The notes beneath the pieces were generated by a model. That model had not been told where the DNA came from. It searched no databases and saw only the letters and a list, made by a program, of their open reading frames with translations. Shown piece after piece: positions 1 to 6,173 of a stretch of DNA of 7,118 bases. The translations under genes and the position numbers were made by a program. The number at the start of each line of letters is the position of its first letter. Position 1 is the first letter of the stretch. The stretch is from Alphaproteobacteria bacterium (GTDB lineage: Bacteria > Pseudomonadota > Alphaproteobacteria > Rhodobacterales > Rhodobacteraceae), in assembly GCA_003694465.1 (NCBI GenBank), contig RFKM01000236.1, positions 1-7,118 on the forward strand, written 5' to 3'.

Positions 1-451
1 CACCCTTCATGTGCAGGTAGACGACACCCCGGTCATAGCCGTGGAAGGTGATGTCGCCGCCATCCTGCGCCACCGCCGGGCGAACCCGCGTATCGAGCAG
101 TTCCTTGATCTGGTTGACCAAATCAACGTTCTCGCCGTCACCGGCTTGATGACCGCCGGCCTGCGCGCCCTCGACGGCCGCTTCGCCCGACTGGAAATGC
201 TCGACGATGGCCCCCAGAAGCGAGGGCTTGAGGTGGTCCCATTCCACCCCCTCGGCCTTGGTCACCGAAACGAAGTCGGTGCCAAGAAACACCGCCGTCA
301 CCCCTTCGACCGCGAAAAGCCGCCGGGCGAGCGGGGATTTCTCCGCCGATTGGGCATCGGGAAAATCGGCCGTGCCGGCCTCGAGCACCGCCTCGCCGGG
401 CAGGAATTTCAGCGTCGCCGGGTTGGGCGTGGATTCGGTCTGGATGAACAT
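1..451 (-). CDS. NifU-family (Nfu-type) Fe-S cluster carrier, C-terminus cut off by the window
   Basis: Partial gene. The minus strand from ATG at 451 reads open for 150 codons to the window edge, beginning MFIQTESTPNPATLKFLPGE. Residues 1 to about 87 match the Nfu N-terminal domain (TESTPNP near the start, then GVTAVFLGTDFVSVTK and W71). Residues from about 109 open the NifU C-terminal domain, with LLDTRVRPAVAQDGGDI and VYLHMKG. Family members carry a CxxC cluster-binding motif just after this point, so it would lie off the window and cannot be confirmed. Nfu proteins carry or deliver Fe-S clusters to apoproteins in the cytosol. The start is supported by an AAAGG-type ribosome site about 7 bases upstream. 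The gene follows the Usp gene on the same strand after 109 bp. Two-domain NfuA-like carrier is likelier than a nif-cluster NifU scaffold, because the N-terminus is the Nfu domain and no nif genes are nearby. Confidence 0.93.
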   Translation of the reverse strand, partial: MFIQTESTPNPATLKFLPGEAVLEAGTADFPDAQSAEKSPLARRLFAVEGVTAVFLGTDFVSVTKAEGVEWDHLKPSLLGAIVEHFQSGEAAVEGAQAGGHQAGDGENVDLVNQIKELLDTRVRPAVAQDGGDITFHGYDRGVVYLHMKG

Positions 452-560
452 TTGGCGCACCTTTTCTGTCAGGAATTCATATGCGGGCACGCCGCGCCGC
501 TGTCAAGCTTTCGGGCCGGCCGCCGTTGCCGCCCGGGCGGGAGAGAGCCCCCGCGCCAGC

Positions 561-1016
561 TCAGCAAATCGCCTCGAGGCGTTCCTTCGACATCTCGCCG
601 GGCACGATCGTCATCGGCACCGGCAAGGTGCCGGCCTGGCGCATCAGCGCGGTGATGATCGGCCCCGGCCCTCCACGCCCCGAGGCCGCGCCCAGCACCA
701 GAACGCCGATTTCGCTGTTCTCGTTGATCCGCTCGAGGATCTTGTCGACGACCTTGCCCTCGCGGATCACCAGGAGCGGCTCGAGGTTGTGCTTGTCGCG
801 CATCCATTTGCGAAACACCTCGAAATGAGCGTGAATCCGCTCCTTGGCCTCCTCGCGCATGATGGTGCCGACTCCGATCCAGTGGTTGAACTCCTCCGGT
901 TCGATCACCGCCAGCACTTCGACATCGCCGCCGGTGTGTTCGGCGCGCATGGCGGCGAAACGCATGGCGTTGAGGCATTCCTTGCTGTCGTCAAGCACGA
1001 CCAGAAACTTGCGCAT
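561..1016 (-). CDS. Universal stress protein (UspA family), single domain
   Basis: A 151-residue protein, the usual length for a single-domain Usp. It opens MRKFLVVLDDSKECLNAMRFA, the typical first beta strand with an acidic pair (D9, D10) and the following helix. It ends with the family's last beta strand, LPVPMTIVPG (131-140). The region where ATP-binding Usps have G-x2-G-x9-G-(S/T) reads LGAASGRGGPGPIITAL (108-124). It is glycine-rich but does not fit the spacing, so nucleotide binding is doubtful. Usp proteins are cytosolic stress or regulatory factors; the partner of this one cannot be told. The start has GGAG about 8 bases upstream and the stop is TGA. It lies between the aminotransferase and the NifU-family gene on the same strand, with gaps of 97 and 109 bp. 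Confidence 0.92.
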   Translation of the reverse strand: MRKFLVVLDDSKECLNAMRFAAMRAEHTGGDVEVLAVIEPEEFNHWIGVGTIMREEAKERIHAHFEVFRKWMRDKHNLEPLLVIREGKVVDKILERINENSEIGVLVLGAASGRGGPGPIITALMRQAGTLPVPMTIVPGEMSKERLEAIC

Positions 1017-1113
1017 GGGTCATTCTCCGTGGCTTCGCGCCATTCTGGCCGAGACCCGGTGACGGATCAACATCTATTCGCTCTCGGGAATATGTCGCGC
1101 CGGCGCGGCGGCG

Positions 1114-1989
1114 TCAGATCTTCGCCGCCGAATCGGAGCGGGCCCAGTCCCAGTAAAGCTCGCGGGCGCGCCGGGTCATCGGCCCGTGCGGGTAGTGTGT
1201 GCCGTCGAACTCGGTGACCGGGGTGACCTTGTTGAGGTTGCCGGTGAGGAACACCTCGTCGGCGCTGCGGAAATCGTCGAAGGTCAGCACCGTTTCATGC
1301 ACCCGGACGCCGTCGGCCCTGAGGTTGGCGATATGGCGCGCGCGGGTGATGCCGGCGAGGAAAGTGCCGTTGGCAATCGGGGTGAACACTTCGCCGTCCT
1401 TCACCATGAAGACGTTGGCCGAGGCGGTTTCCGCAACGTTTCCAAGGGCATCGGCGACGAGGGCATTGCCGTAGCCCTTGGCGCGGGCCTCGGCGAGCAT
1501 GCGCGCGTTGTTCGGATAGAGACATCCGGCCTTGGCGTTGACGACGGCATCCTCGAGGACCGGACGGCGAAAGCGCGTGGTGGTCAGGGTGGTGGTGGCA
1601 TCGGCCGGGGCGAGGGGGATTTCCTCGAGGCAGATGGCAAAGCCGGTGGCATCCGGTTTCGGGACGATGCCCATGTGGCCGCCGTTGATCGCCCAGTACA
1701 TCGGCCGGATGTAGACCGCGGCCTCGCGCGGATAGGTCGCGAGCCCCTCGCGCACGATTTCGAGCATTTCGCCCGGGCGGATCGTGGGCGTGATCATCAG
1801 CGCCTCGGCCGAGCGGTTGACCCGCTCGAGATGCCGGTCGAGGTCGGGGGCGAGGCCGTCGAAATAGCGCGCGCCGTCAAAGACGGTGGTGCCGAGCCAG
1901 GCGCCGTGGTCGCCGGCGCGCATGATCATCGCATCGCCCTCGTGCCATTTGCCCTCGAACCATGTCCGCAGATTGGTGCCGGTCGCCAT
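1114..1989 (-). CDS. ilvE: Branched-chain amino acid aminotransferase (PLP fold type IV)
   Basis: A 291-residue protein, normal length for IlvE-type enzymes. It transfers the amino group between glutamate and the 2-oxo acids of leucine, isoleucine and valine in the cytosol, the last step of their synthesis and first of their breakdown. Visible hallmarks: the substrate-side segment DGARYFDG (38-45); RPMYW (95-99); the Schiff-base lysine K153 in NAKAGCLYPNN; the glutamate that contacts the PLP ring nitrogen, E187 in ETASANVF; and the phosphate-binding loop FLAGITRARH (210-219). ATG 1989 is chosen over an in-frame ATG five codons upstream (2004) because GGGAG lies 6 bases before it and directly against the ATG at 1995. 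A related fold-type IV enzyme (D-amino acid aminotransferase or aminodeoxychorismate lyase) is less likely given the K and E motif contexts. The leader upstream shows no attenuator peptide rich in Ile, Leu or Val. Confidence 0.93.
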   Translation of the reverse strand: MATGTNLRTWFEGKWHEGDAMIMRAGDHGAWLGTTVFDGARYFDGLAPDLDRHLERVNRSAEALMITPTIRPGEMLEIVREGLATYPREAAVYIRPMYWAINGGHMGIVPKPDATGFAICLEEIPLAPADATTTLTTTRFRRPVLEDAVVNAKAGCLYPNNARMLAEARAKGYGNALVADALGNVAETASANVFMVKDGEVFTPIANGTFLAGITRARHIANLRADGVRVHETVLTFDDFRSADEVFLTGNLNKVTPVTEFDGTHYPHGPMTRRARELYWDWARSDSAAKI

Positions 1990-2200
1990 CGTCATCTCCC
2001 GCAAGGATTCGGCGCGAGCCTAAGCCTCCGGCGCGCCGGGGTGCAACCGGATTGATGGACCGGACACGCCCCTGCATCATCGTCGGCACATGCGGGGCGC
2101 CGACCTGTTCAATTGATATTCCATTCACAAAGCTTTCGAGCAGAGGAGCGGCTTGGGGCATCGTCACCCGCCGCGAATCGGAACGCGACCCCGGGCTTGC
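1990..2200. other. Intergenic region upstream of the aminotransferase gene
   Basis: A 211 bp stretch between the aminotransferase start and the 3' end of the CheY-like gene, both on the minus strand. It should hold the aminotransferase promoter unless the two are co-transcribed. I see no convincing -35/-10 pair. The only AT-rich spot is around 2109-2130. A minus-strand reading frame enters from 2167 and runs into the aminotransferase gene out of frame; I do not regard it as a gene. No T-box, riboswitch fold or clean terminator was recognised. Confidence 0.5.
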
Positions 2201-2587
2201 TCAAAGCGGGCCCGTCACCTGCTCGATGCACCGACGAAACGCGGGAACGTCGAAGGGTTTTTTCAAAAAGTTGTTCAGGCCGAGCTGGCGCCCCTTTGCA
2301 ATCATGTCGTTGTCGATTCGCCCGGAAACCAGGATGAACCCGATCCGCTGCGTGGCGCGATGCTGACGCAGGGCGGCCAGCAGGGCAAGGCCGTCCATTC
2401 CAGGCATGTTGTAGTCGCTGATAACGAGGTGAACCGGCGCGGCCACGAGCTTTTTCCAGGCACTCTCGCCGCTGTTCTCCGTCGCGTAGTTGGAAACCCC
2501 GATCTGGTCGAGCGCCATCGTGATCAGCCCGCGGCTGACAGACATGTCGTCAACGACCATGATCGAGAGACTTTGCCTGAGGCTCAT
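2201..2587 (-). CDS. Stand-alone CheY-like response regulator, divergent from the che operon
   Basis: A single receiver domain of 128 residues with no output domain. Key residues: acidic pair D13/D14 (VVDDMSVSRG), phosphoacceptor D58 (ISDYNMPGMDG), the Thr/Ser switch position S88 (LVSG), and K110 (LKKPF). All four catalytic positions are filled, so it should accept phosphate from a kinase, most plausibly CheA encoded just across the divergent region. The start at 2587 is preferred over an upstream ATG at 2647 because GAGGA sits about 7 bases before it and MSLRQSL leads straight into the first beta strand. The protein differs clearly from the operon CheY at 3180, for example S instead of T at the switch position, so it is not a recent duplicate. 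It could be the motor-binding CheY, a phosphate sink, or a receiver for another pathway. The stop is followed by a weak GC hairpin without a T run. Confidence 0.9.
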   Translation of the reverse strand: MSLRQSLSIMVVDDMSVSRGLITMALDQIGVSNYATENSGESAWKKLVAAPVHLVISDYNMPGMDGLALLAALRQHRATQRIGFILVSGRIDNDMIAKGRQLGLNNFLKKPFDVPAFRRCIEQVTGPL

Positions 2588-2874
2588 TGCGTTTCCTCTT
2601 CGTATGTCGCGGTTCCCGAGAGCATGCCCGGGGCCGCGAATCCGCACGTTCCCAACGCCTTGCGGCTACAAGTTTCCGGCAGACTAGACGCAAGCGGTTA
2701 AGGCGAGGTTGACGGCGCCGGCCCTTCGAGCGTCGTTTCCTCACCGGCGCGGTCCCACCGTACGCATTCACCCAATCTTAACGGGCTCGTTCCTACAGTT
2801 CCCAAGCGCGTGTCGGGCCGACGGGTTCGGCGACTTCAAGCGAATGTATCGTTTCGAGCATGAGGAGCATGGTC
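2588..2874. promoter_or_regulatory. Divergent intergenic region between the CheY-like gene and the che operon
   Basis: This 287 bp region separates two divergent transcription units and must hold promoters for both, because each has its own ribosome site and no gene lies between. The best candidate element is the CtrA-like site at 2698-2712. A weak FliA-like match is at 2668-2694. No convincing housekeeping -35/-10 pair stands out. I see no small ORF with credible coding features and no strong hairpin. Placement of promoters here is inferred from gene orientation, not read directly. Confidence 0.6.
2698..2712. promoter_or_regulatory. Candidate CtrA-binding site (TTAA-N7-TTGA)
   Basis: The bases read TTAA GGCGAGG TTGA. 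The known CtrA consensus in alphaproteobacteria is TTAA-N7-TTAA; this differs by one base in the second half. CtrA is a cell-cycle regulator in Caulobacter and a regulator of motility and chemotaxis genes in several Rhodobacterales, which fits the location between the CheY-like gene and the che operon, 163 bases before the STAS gene start. The element reads as TCAA-N7-TTAA on the other strand, so it could serve either direction. A single one-mismatch site can occur by chance. Confidence 0.3.
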
Positions 2875-3189
2875 ATGTCAGCTGTGAACGATGAAAAATC
2901 ACGCCCGCCAAACCCGTTTGTCCTGCCCGAACGGATGAATTTTGCTTACGCCCCCGAGTTGCATCGGGCGCTGCTCGATTTGCGGGGGCAGGATCTGGAA
3001 CTGGATGGCAGTCAGGTCATTCAGACCAGCGGATCGTGCCTGCAGGTCCTTCTGTCCGCCAGTCAGCAATGGGCGATCGACCAGGTCAGGTTCACCCTTC
3101 GGGCCGCTTCTCCGGCGCTGCAGGAAGCCCTGAAACTGCTCGGCCTGACCGACCACATTTCAAGCGACGGAGGTGTGCAATGCGGCTGA
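2875..3189 (+). CDS. STAS-domain protein heading the che operon (possible CheS counterpart)
   Basis: A 104-residue protein formed by a single STAS domain from about residue 15 to 95: LPERMNFAYAPELHRAL, then LELDGSQVIQTSGSCLQVLL, then VRFTLRAASPALQEALKLLGL. STAS domains are small protein-interaction modules, best known from anti-anti-sigma factors. The place where SpoIIAA has its phosphorylated serine in DSSG reads TSGSC (51-55), so phosphorylation at that exact position is doubtful. ATG 2875 is preferred over in-frame ATGs at 2860 and 2869 because GAGGAG ends 7 bases before it. The stop lies inside the next gene (10 bp overlap with cheY). In Sinorhizobium meliloti the gene in this slot, orf2/cheS, encodes a CheA partner that speeds CheY1 dephosphorylation. 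Equivalence here is inferred from position and size, so no symbol is assigned. An anti-anti-sigma role is the main alternative, but no anti-sigma kinase is nearby. Confidence 0.85.
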   Translation: MSAVNDEKSRPPNPFVLPERMNFAYAPELHRALLDLRGQDLELDGSQVIQTSGSCLQVLLSASQQWAIDQVRFTLRAASPALQEALKLLGLTDHISSDGGVQCG

Positions 3190-3554
3190 AGGTTCTGGCG
3201 GTGGATGATTCCGCGACAATGCGCGGCCTGCTCTCCGAGGCGCTCAGCGAGGCCGGCTTCGAGGCCATCCTTGCCGAAGACGGCGTCGATGCCCTGGAAA
3301 AGATCGATGAGCGGCGCCCGGAGGTCGTCATCACCGATATCAACATGCCCCGTATGGACGGTTTCGAGCTGATTCGGTCGATCCGGGCCCGATCGGACTG
3401 CCGGGGGATGCCGATTCTCGTGCTGACCACGGAATCGAAACAGGAGCTGAAAGACAAGGCACGGCAATACGGGGCCAGCGGCTGGATCGTGAAGCCCTTT
3501 CAGGATGACCGGCTACTGGATGCCGTGCGCAAAGTCTCAAACAGAGCGATCTGA
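3180..3554 (+). CDS. cheY: Chemotaxis response regulator CheY
   Basis: A 124-residue single receiver domain. It shows acidic pair D9/D10 (AVDDSATMRG), phosphoacceptor D53 (ITDINMPRMDG), switch threonines T83/T84 (VLTTES) and K105 (VKPF). These are the full set of CheY catalytic residues, and MRLKVLAVDDSATMRGLL is very typical of CheY in che operons. Phosphorylated CheY binds the flagellar motor switch, or in some alphaproteobacteria serves as a phosphate sink for CheA. The start overlaps the STAS gene by 10 bp and has GGAGG 6 bases upstream, so translation is coupled to the STAS gene but also has its own strong site. The next gene, cheA, begins one base after the stop. Whether this CheY or the divergent one is the motor-binding form cannot be told from sequence. 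Confidence 0.96.
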   Translation: MRLKVLAVDDSATMRGLLSEALSEAGFEAILAEDGVDALEKIDERRPEVVITDINMPRMDGFELIRSIRARSDCRGMPILVLTTESKQELKDKARQYGASGWIVKPFQDDRLLDAVRKVSNRAI

Positions 3555-3555
3555 C

Positions 3556-5706
3556 ATGAGCCAGAAAGATGAACTGCGGGTCATATTCTTCCAGGAGTGC
3601 GAAGATCTCCTGGAACAGCTGACGGACGGGCTGTCTCAAATCGAATCCGGTGATCACGACACCGAAACCGTCAACGCTGTCTTTCGGTCGGTCCATTCGA
3701 TCAAGGGAGGCGCGGCGGCGTTCAGCTTCGACGCTCTCGTGAACTTTTCTCACGCGTTCGAAAACGTCCTCGACGGGTTGCGCTCAGGCCGCTTCGAACT
3801 GGATGCCGCGCTGCCCTTGGTCCTGTCCGCCGGCGATCGGCTCCATGATCTCGTTGAGGCTGCCCGCAATGATACCCCACCGCCGGGCGACGTCGACGAC
3901 CTCATTGCCATGCTCGATGCGTTCTGCGGCAACGCCGACCCGGAAGAGAACATGGAATTCGCGCCAACTCCGCTCACGTTTGAGCCGGTAGCGATCACAA
4001 GCGAGCCGGGGAATGCGGCCGATGGCGGCGATGAAGCAAGGAATTGGCGAATTCGCTTCACGGCAACGCCTGAGCTCTATGAATCGGGCAACGATCCGAT
4101 CGCCCTGTTCCGGGCTCTGGAGGCATTGGGGGCATTGAAAGCCCGCCCGATGGTCGACGATTTCCCGCAATTGTCCGATCTTGAATGCGACCGATCCGAA
4201 TTGACATGGGAACTGGTACTTTCAACGCCCGCTGGACGGGAAGATATCGGCCGGGTCTTCGAATTTGTTTCTGACCTTGCACCTGTCGAAATCCAGGAAG
4301 AACCGTTTCCGGGCCCGGGCCCGGGCCCGGGCCCGGCCCCGGCCCAGGAGGACAAGGTTCTGCCCCTTCCGCAAGCGCATCGGCCGGTAATAGAAACCGC
4401 GGCCGTGCCGCACCCGCCCGCGCAGCCCTCGGCCGCTTCGGCGGCGAGTGAATCCATGCCACAGCCGCCTTCGGGCAACTCCAACCCAAGCCGCCGGAAG
4501 CAACAATCGATCCGGGTCGATCTCGAGCGCGTCGACCGCCTGATCAACCTTGTGGGTGAGCTTGTGATCAGCGAGACGATGCTCAGCCAGTCCCTGAGCG
4601 AAGCGAACCTCGTCAGCCATCCGAGCGTTTCGGCCGCCCTCGGACGGCTACAGCAGCTTTCGACGGAGCTGCAGGAAAGGATCATGGCGATCCGTGCGCA
4701 ATCGGTAAAGCCGTTGTTCCAGCGCATGGCGCGCATCGTCCGTGAGGCAGCCGTGGCGACGGGAACCGAAGTGCGCCTGGTGACAGAAGGAAGCAACACG
4801 GAGGTCGACAAGACGGTAATCGAACGGCTTGCCGATCCGCTGACGCACATTCTTCGCAACGCCGTCGATCACGGCATCGAATCTCCCGAAGAGCGCCGCG
4901 CTGCCGGCAAGCCCGCCGAGGGCACCATCAGGCTGTCGGCGGCTCACCGTTCGGGACAGGTCGTGATTGAAGTCTCCGACGATGGTGCCGGAATCGATCG
5001 CGAACAGGTCTTGCAGAAGGCGCGCGAAAAAGGACTGGTCGGGGGCGATGCAGACCTCAACGAACAGGAGGTCTTCGCTCTCCTCTTCGAACCCGGTTTC
5101 TCAACGGCCAGCAAGGTCTCCGACCTGTCCGGACGCGGCGTTGGCATGGACGTCGTGCGAACGGAAATCAAGACCCTCGGCGGACATATCGGCATATCCT
5201 CCGTTCGGGGCCGGCACACAACCGTAACGATCAGCCTGCCGTTGACGCTCGCCGTGGTTGAGGGAATGCAGGTCGAGGTCGCCGGTCAGATCCTTGTTGT
5301 TCCTTCGGCCGCGCTTCGTGAAACGCTGCAGATTTCCGACGCAAGGATTTTCAAAATGGGGGCCAGCCAACCCGTGCTGAACGTGCGCGGCGTTCTGGTT
5401 CCCGTTATCGACCTCGGCCATTGCCTCGGTCTGCGGGTGCGTCCTTCACGGTTCGATCGCGGTTCGATCCTGCTTACGGAATCCGTAACCGGCGCGATGA
5501 CGGCCCTTGTCGTTGATCGGACTGCCGGTCAACGGGAAGTGGTGATCAAGGGCCTGACAGAAAACTACGGCCATGTTCCCGGAATTTCTGCGGCAACAAT
5601 TCTGGGCGACGGTACCGTCGCGCTGATTATCGATATCGACCAGATTGCTCAACTTGACCGCGCAGTTCAGCGTCGAACCGAGCCTGGCCTTGCAATAGGA
5701 GCGTGA
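3556..5706 (+). CDS. cheA: Chemotaxis histidine kinase CheA
   Basis: A 716-residue cytosolic kinase that reads receptor state and phosphorylates CheY and CheB. Domains in order: P1/HPt (about 1-125) with phosphorylated H47 in SVHSIKGGAAAF; a regulator-binding P2-like segment (about 163-246) beginning WRIRFTATPELYESGNDP; a proline/glycine-rich linker (247-315) with repeated Pro-Gly at 252-260; P3 dimerisation (about 316-380) with RVDRLINLVGELVIS; P4 ATPase (about 381-560) with N box HILRNAVDHG (N435), G1 DDGAGI (475-480), F box FEPGFSTA (511-518) and G2 GRGVGMD (526-532); and the CheW-like P5 (about 565-700) with NVRG (609-612). All catalytic motifs are intact. ATG 3556 is chosen because MSQKDELRVIFFQECEDLLEQL is a classic CheA start; longer in-frame starts overlap cheY. 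No good ribosome site precedes it, so it probably depends on translation of cheY, whose stop lies one base upstream. Confidence 0.97.
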   Translation: MSQKDELRVIFFQECEDLLEQLTDGLSQIESGDHDTETVNAVFRSVHSIKGGAAAFSFDALVNFSHAFENVLDGLRSGRFELDAALPLVLSAGDRLHDLVEAARNDTPPPGDVDDLIAMLDAFCGNADPEENMEFAPTPLTFEPVAITSEPGNAADGGDEARNWRIRFTATPELYESGNDPIALFRALEALGALKARPMVDDFPQLSDLECDRSELTWELVLSTPAGREDIGRVFEFVSDLAPVEIQEEPFPGPGPGPGPAPAQEDKVLPLPQAHRPVIETAAVPHPPAQPSAASAASESMPQPPSGNSNPSRRKQQSIRVDLERVDRLINLVGELVISETMLSQSLSEANLVSHPSVSAALGRLQQLSTELQERIMAIRAQSVKPLFQRMARIVREAAVATGTEVRLVTEGSNTEVDKTVIERLADPLTHILRNAVDHGIESPEERRAAGKPAEGTIRLSAAHRSGQVVIEVSDDGAGIDREQVLQKAREKGLVGGDADLNEQEVFALLFEPGFSTASKVSDLSGRGVGMDVVRTEIKTLGGHIGISSVRGRHTTVTISLPLTLAVVEGMQVEVAGQILVVPSAALRETLQISDARIFKMGASQPVLNVRGVLVPVIDLGHCLGLRVRPSRFDRGSILLTESVTGAMTALVVDRTAGQREVVIKGLTENYGHVPGISAATILGDGTVALIIDIDQIAQLDRAVQRRTEPGLAIGA
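4309..4336. repeat. GGGCCC hexamer tandem repeat within cheA
   Basis: About 4.7 perfect copies of the self-complementary hexamer GGGCCC (starting in phase as CCGGGC), followed by a degraded C/G tail to about 4345. In the cheA frame it encodes alternating Pro-Gly at residues 252-260. Each unit is 6 bp, so gain or loss changes the linker by exactly one Pro-Gly pair and keeps the frame. It lies between the P2-like and P3 domains, where flexible linkers are normal. Confidence 0.9.
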
Positions 5707-5708
5707 CA

Positions 5709-6173
5709 ATGCAGCAGGCAACAATCGAACCCGTATCCAATGACCGTGAAATTCTCGCCTTTCATGTGCGAGAGCAGGATTTCTGTATCGACATCGGCCA
5801 TGTGCGAGAAATTCGCGGTTATAGCAAGACGACCGCTCTGCCGCACACGCCGGATCATGTCGTGGGCGTGATCAATCTGCGCGGCAATGTGATCCCGGTG
5901 ATTGACCTGTCCTTGCGTCTCGGGATGGAACCGACCACCCCAACACCCCGCCATGTCATCATCATCACCGATTTTCAGGAAATGACGACGGGGCTGCTGG
6001 TGGAAGGAGTCTCCGACATCAACTCGGTCTCGGCCGAGCAGATGCGGCAGGCGCCGGAACTCGCGGCCGATGGGGGCCGCAAATTCATCGAGGGTGTCTA
6101 CGTCTTCGAAGACAGGCTGATCCGCGCGCTCGATCTGAAAGCGCTGCTGGCAAGCGATGGTGACATGGAATGA
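5709..6173 (+). CDS. cheW: Chemotaxis adaptor CheW
   Basis: A 154-residue single CheW domain, normal for the family, that links CheA to receptors in the signalling array. Visible landmarks: the opening strand ILAFHVREQDFCIDIGHVREI (15-35), LPHTPDHVVGVINLRGNVIPVIDL (44-67) with the conserved receptor/CheA contact region N56-L57-R58-G59, then TTGLLVEGVSDI (93-104), and the closing strand LIRALDLKALL (137-147). ATG 5709 is chosen over the GTG two codons upstream (5703) because GGAG lies 7 bases before it and ATG is the stronger codon. The gene begins 2 bp after the cheA stop and its stop overlaps the cheR start as ATGA, so it is embedded in the operon. The protein has no extra domain, so it is a plain adaptor rather than a CheV-type fusion. 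Confidence 0.96.
   Translation: MQQATIEPVSNDREILAFHVREQDFCIDIGHVREIRGYSKTTALPHTPDHVVGVINLRGNVIPVIDLSLRLGMEPTTPTPRHVIIITDFQEMTTGLLVEGVSDINSVSAEQMRQAPELAADGGRKFIEGVYVFEDRLIRALDLKALLASDGDME

Noticed and set aside
512..535. GC-rich inverted repeat between the Usp and NifU-family genes
   Set aside because: The stem has a bulge and there is no T run, so it is neither a clear terminator nor a clear regulatory site.
11..655. Open plus-strand frame of 214 codons
   Set aside because: It lies antisense to the NifU-family and Usp genes and runs through the gap between them. Its protein is arginine- and glycine-rich with no family features, as expected of a GC-rich shadow frame.
1096..1107. Perfect 12-base palindrome CGCGCCGGCGCG after the aminotransferase stop
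   Set aside because: It leaves no loop for a good hairpin and no T run follows. Such palindromes are common by chance at this GC content.
1186..2055. Open plus-strand frame of 289 codons
   Set aside because: It mirrors the aminotransferase gene on the opposite strand, which has full motif support. The shadow has no recognisable motif.
1877..2167. Minus-strand frame of 96 codons that could be a leader gene for the aminotransferase
   Set aside because: It overlaps the aminotransferase start out of frame, has no ribosome site I trust, and turns into arginine-rich shadow sequence. It is not rich in Leu, Ile or Val as an attenuator leader would be.
2192..2214. Hairpin CGGGC-CC-GCT-TTG-AGC-AA-GCCCG at the end of the divergent CheY gene as a terminator
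   Set aside because: The stem is interrupted, it overlaps the stop codon, and no T run follows on the minus strand, so an intrinsic terminator cannot be claimed.
4077..4859. Minus-strand frame of 260 codons inside cheA
   Set aside because: It is serine- and arginine-rich and antisense to well-conserved CheA domains, so it is a shadow frame.
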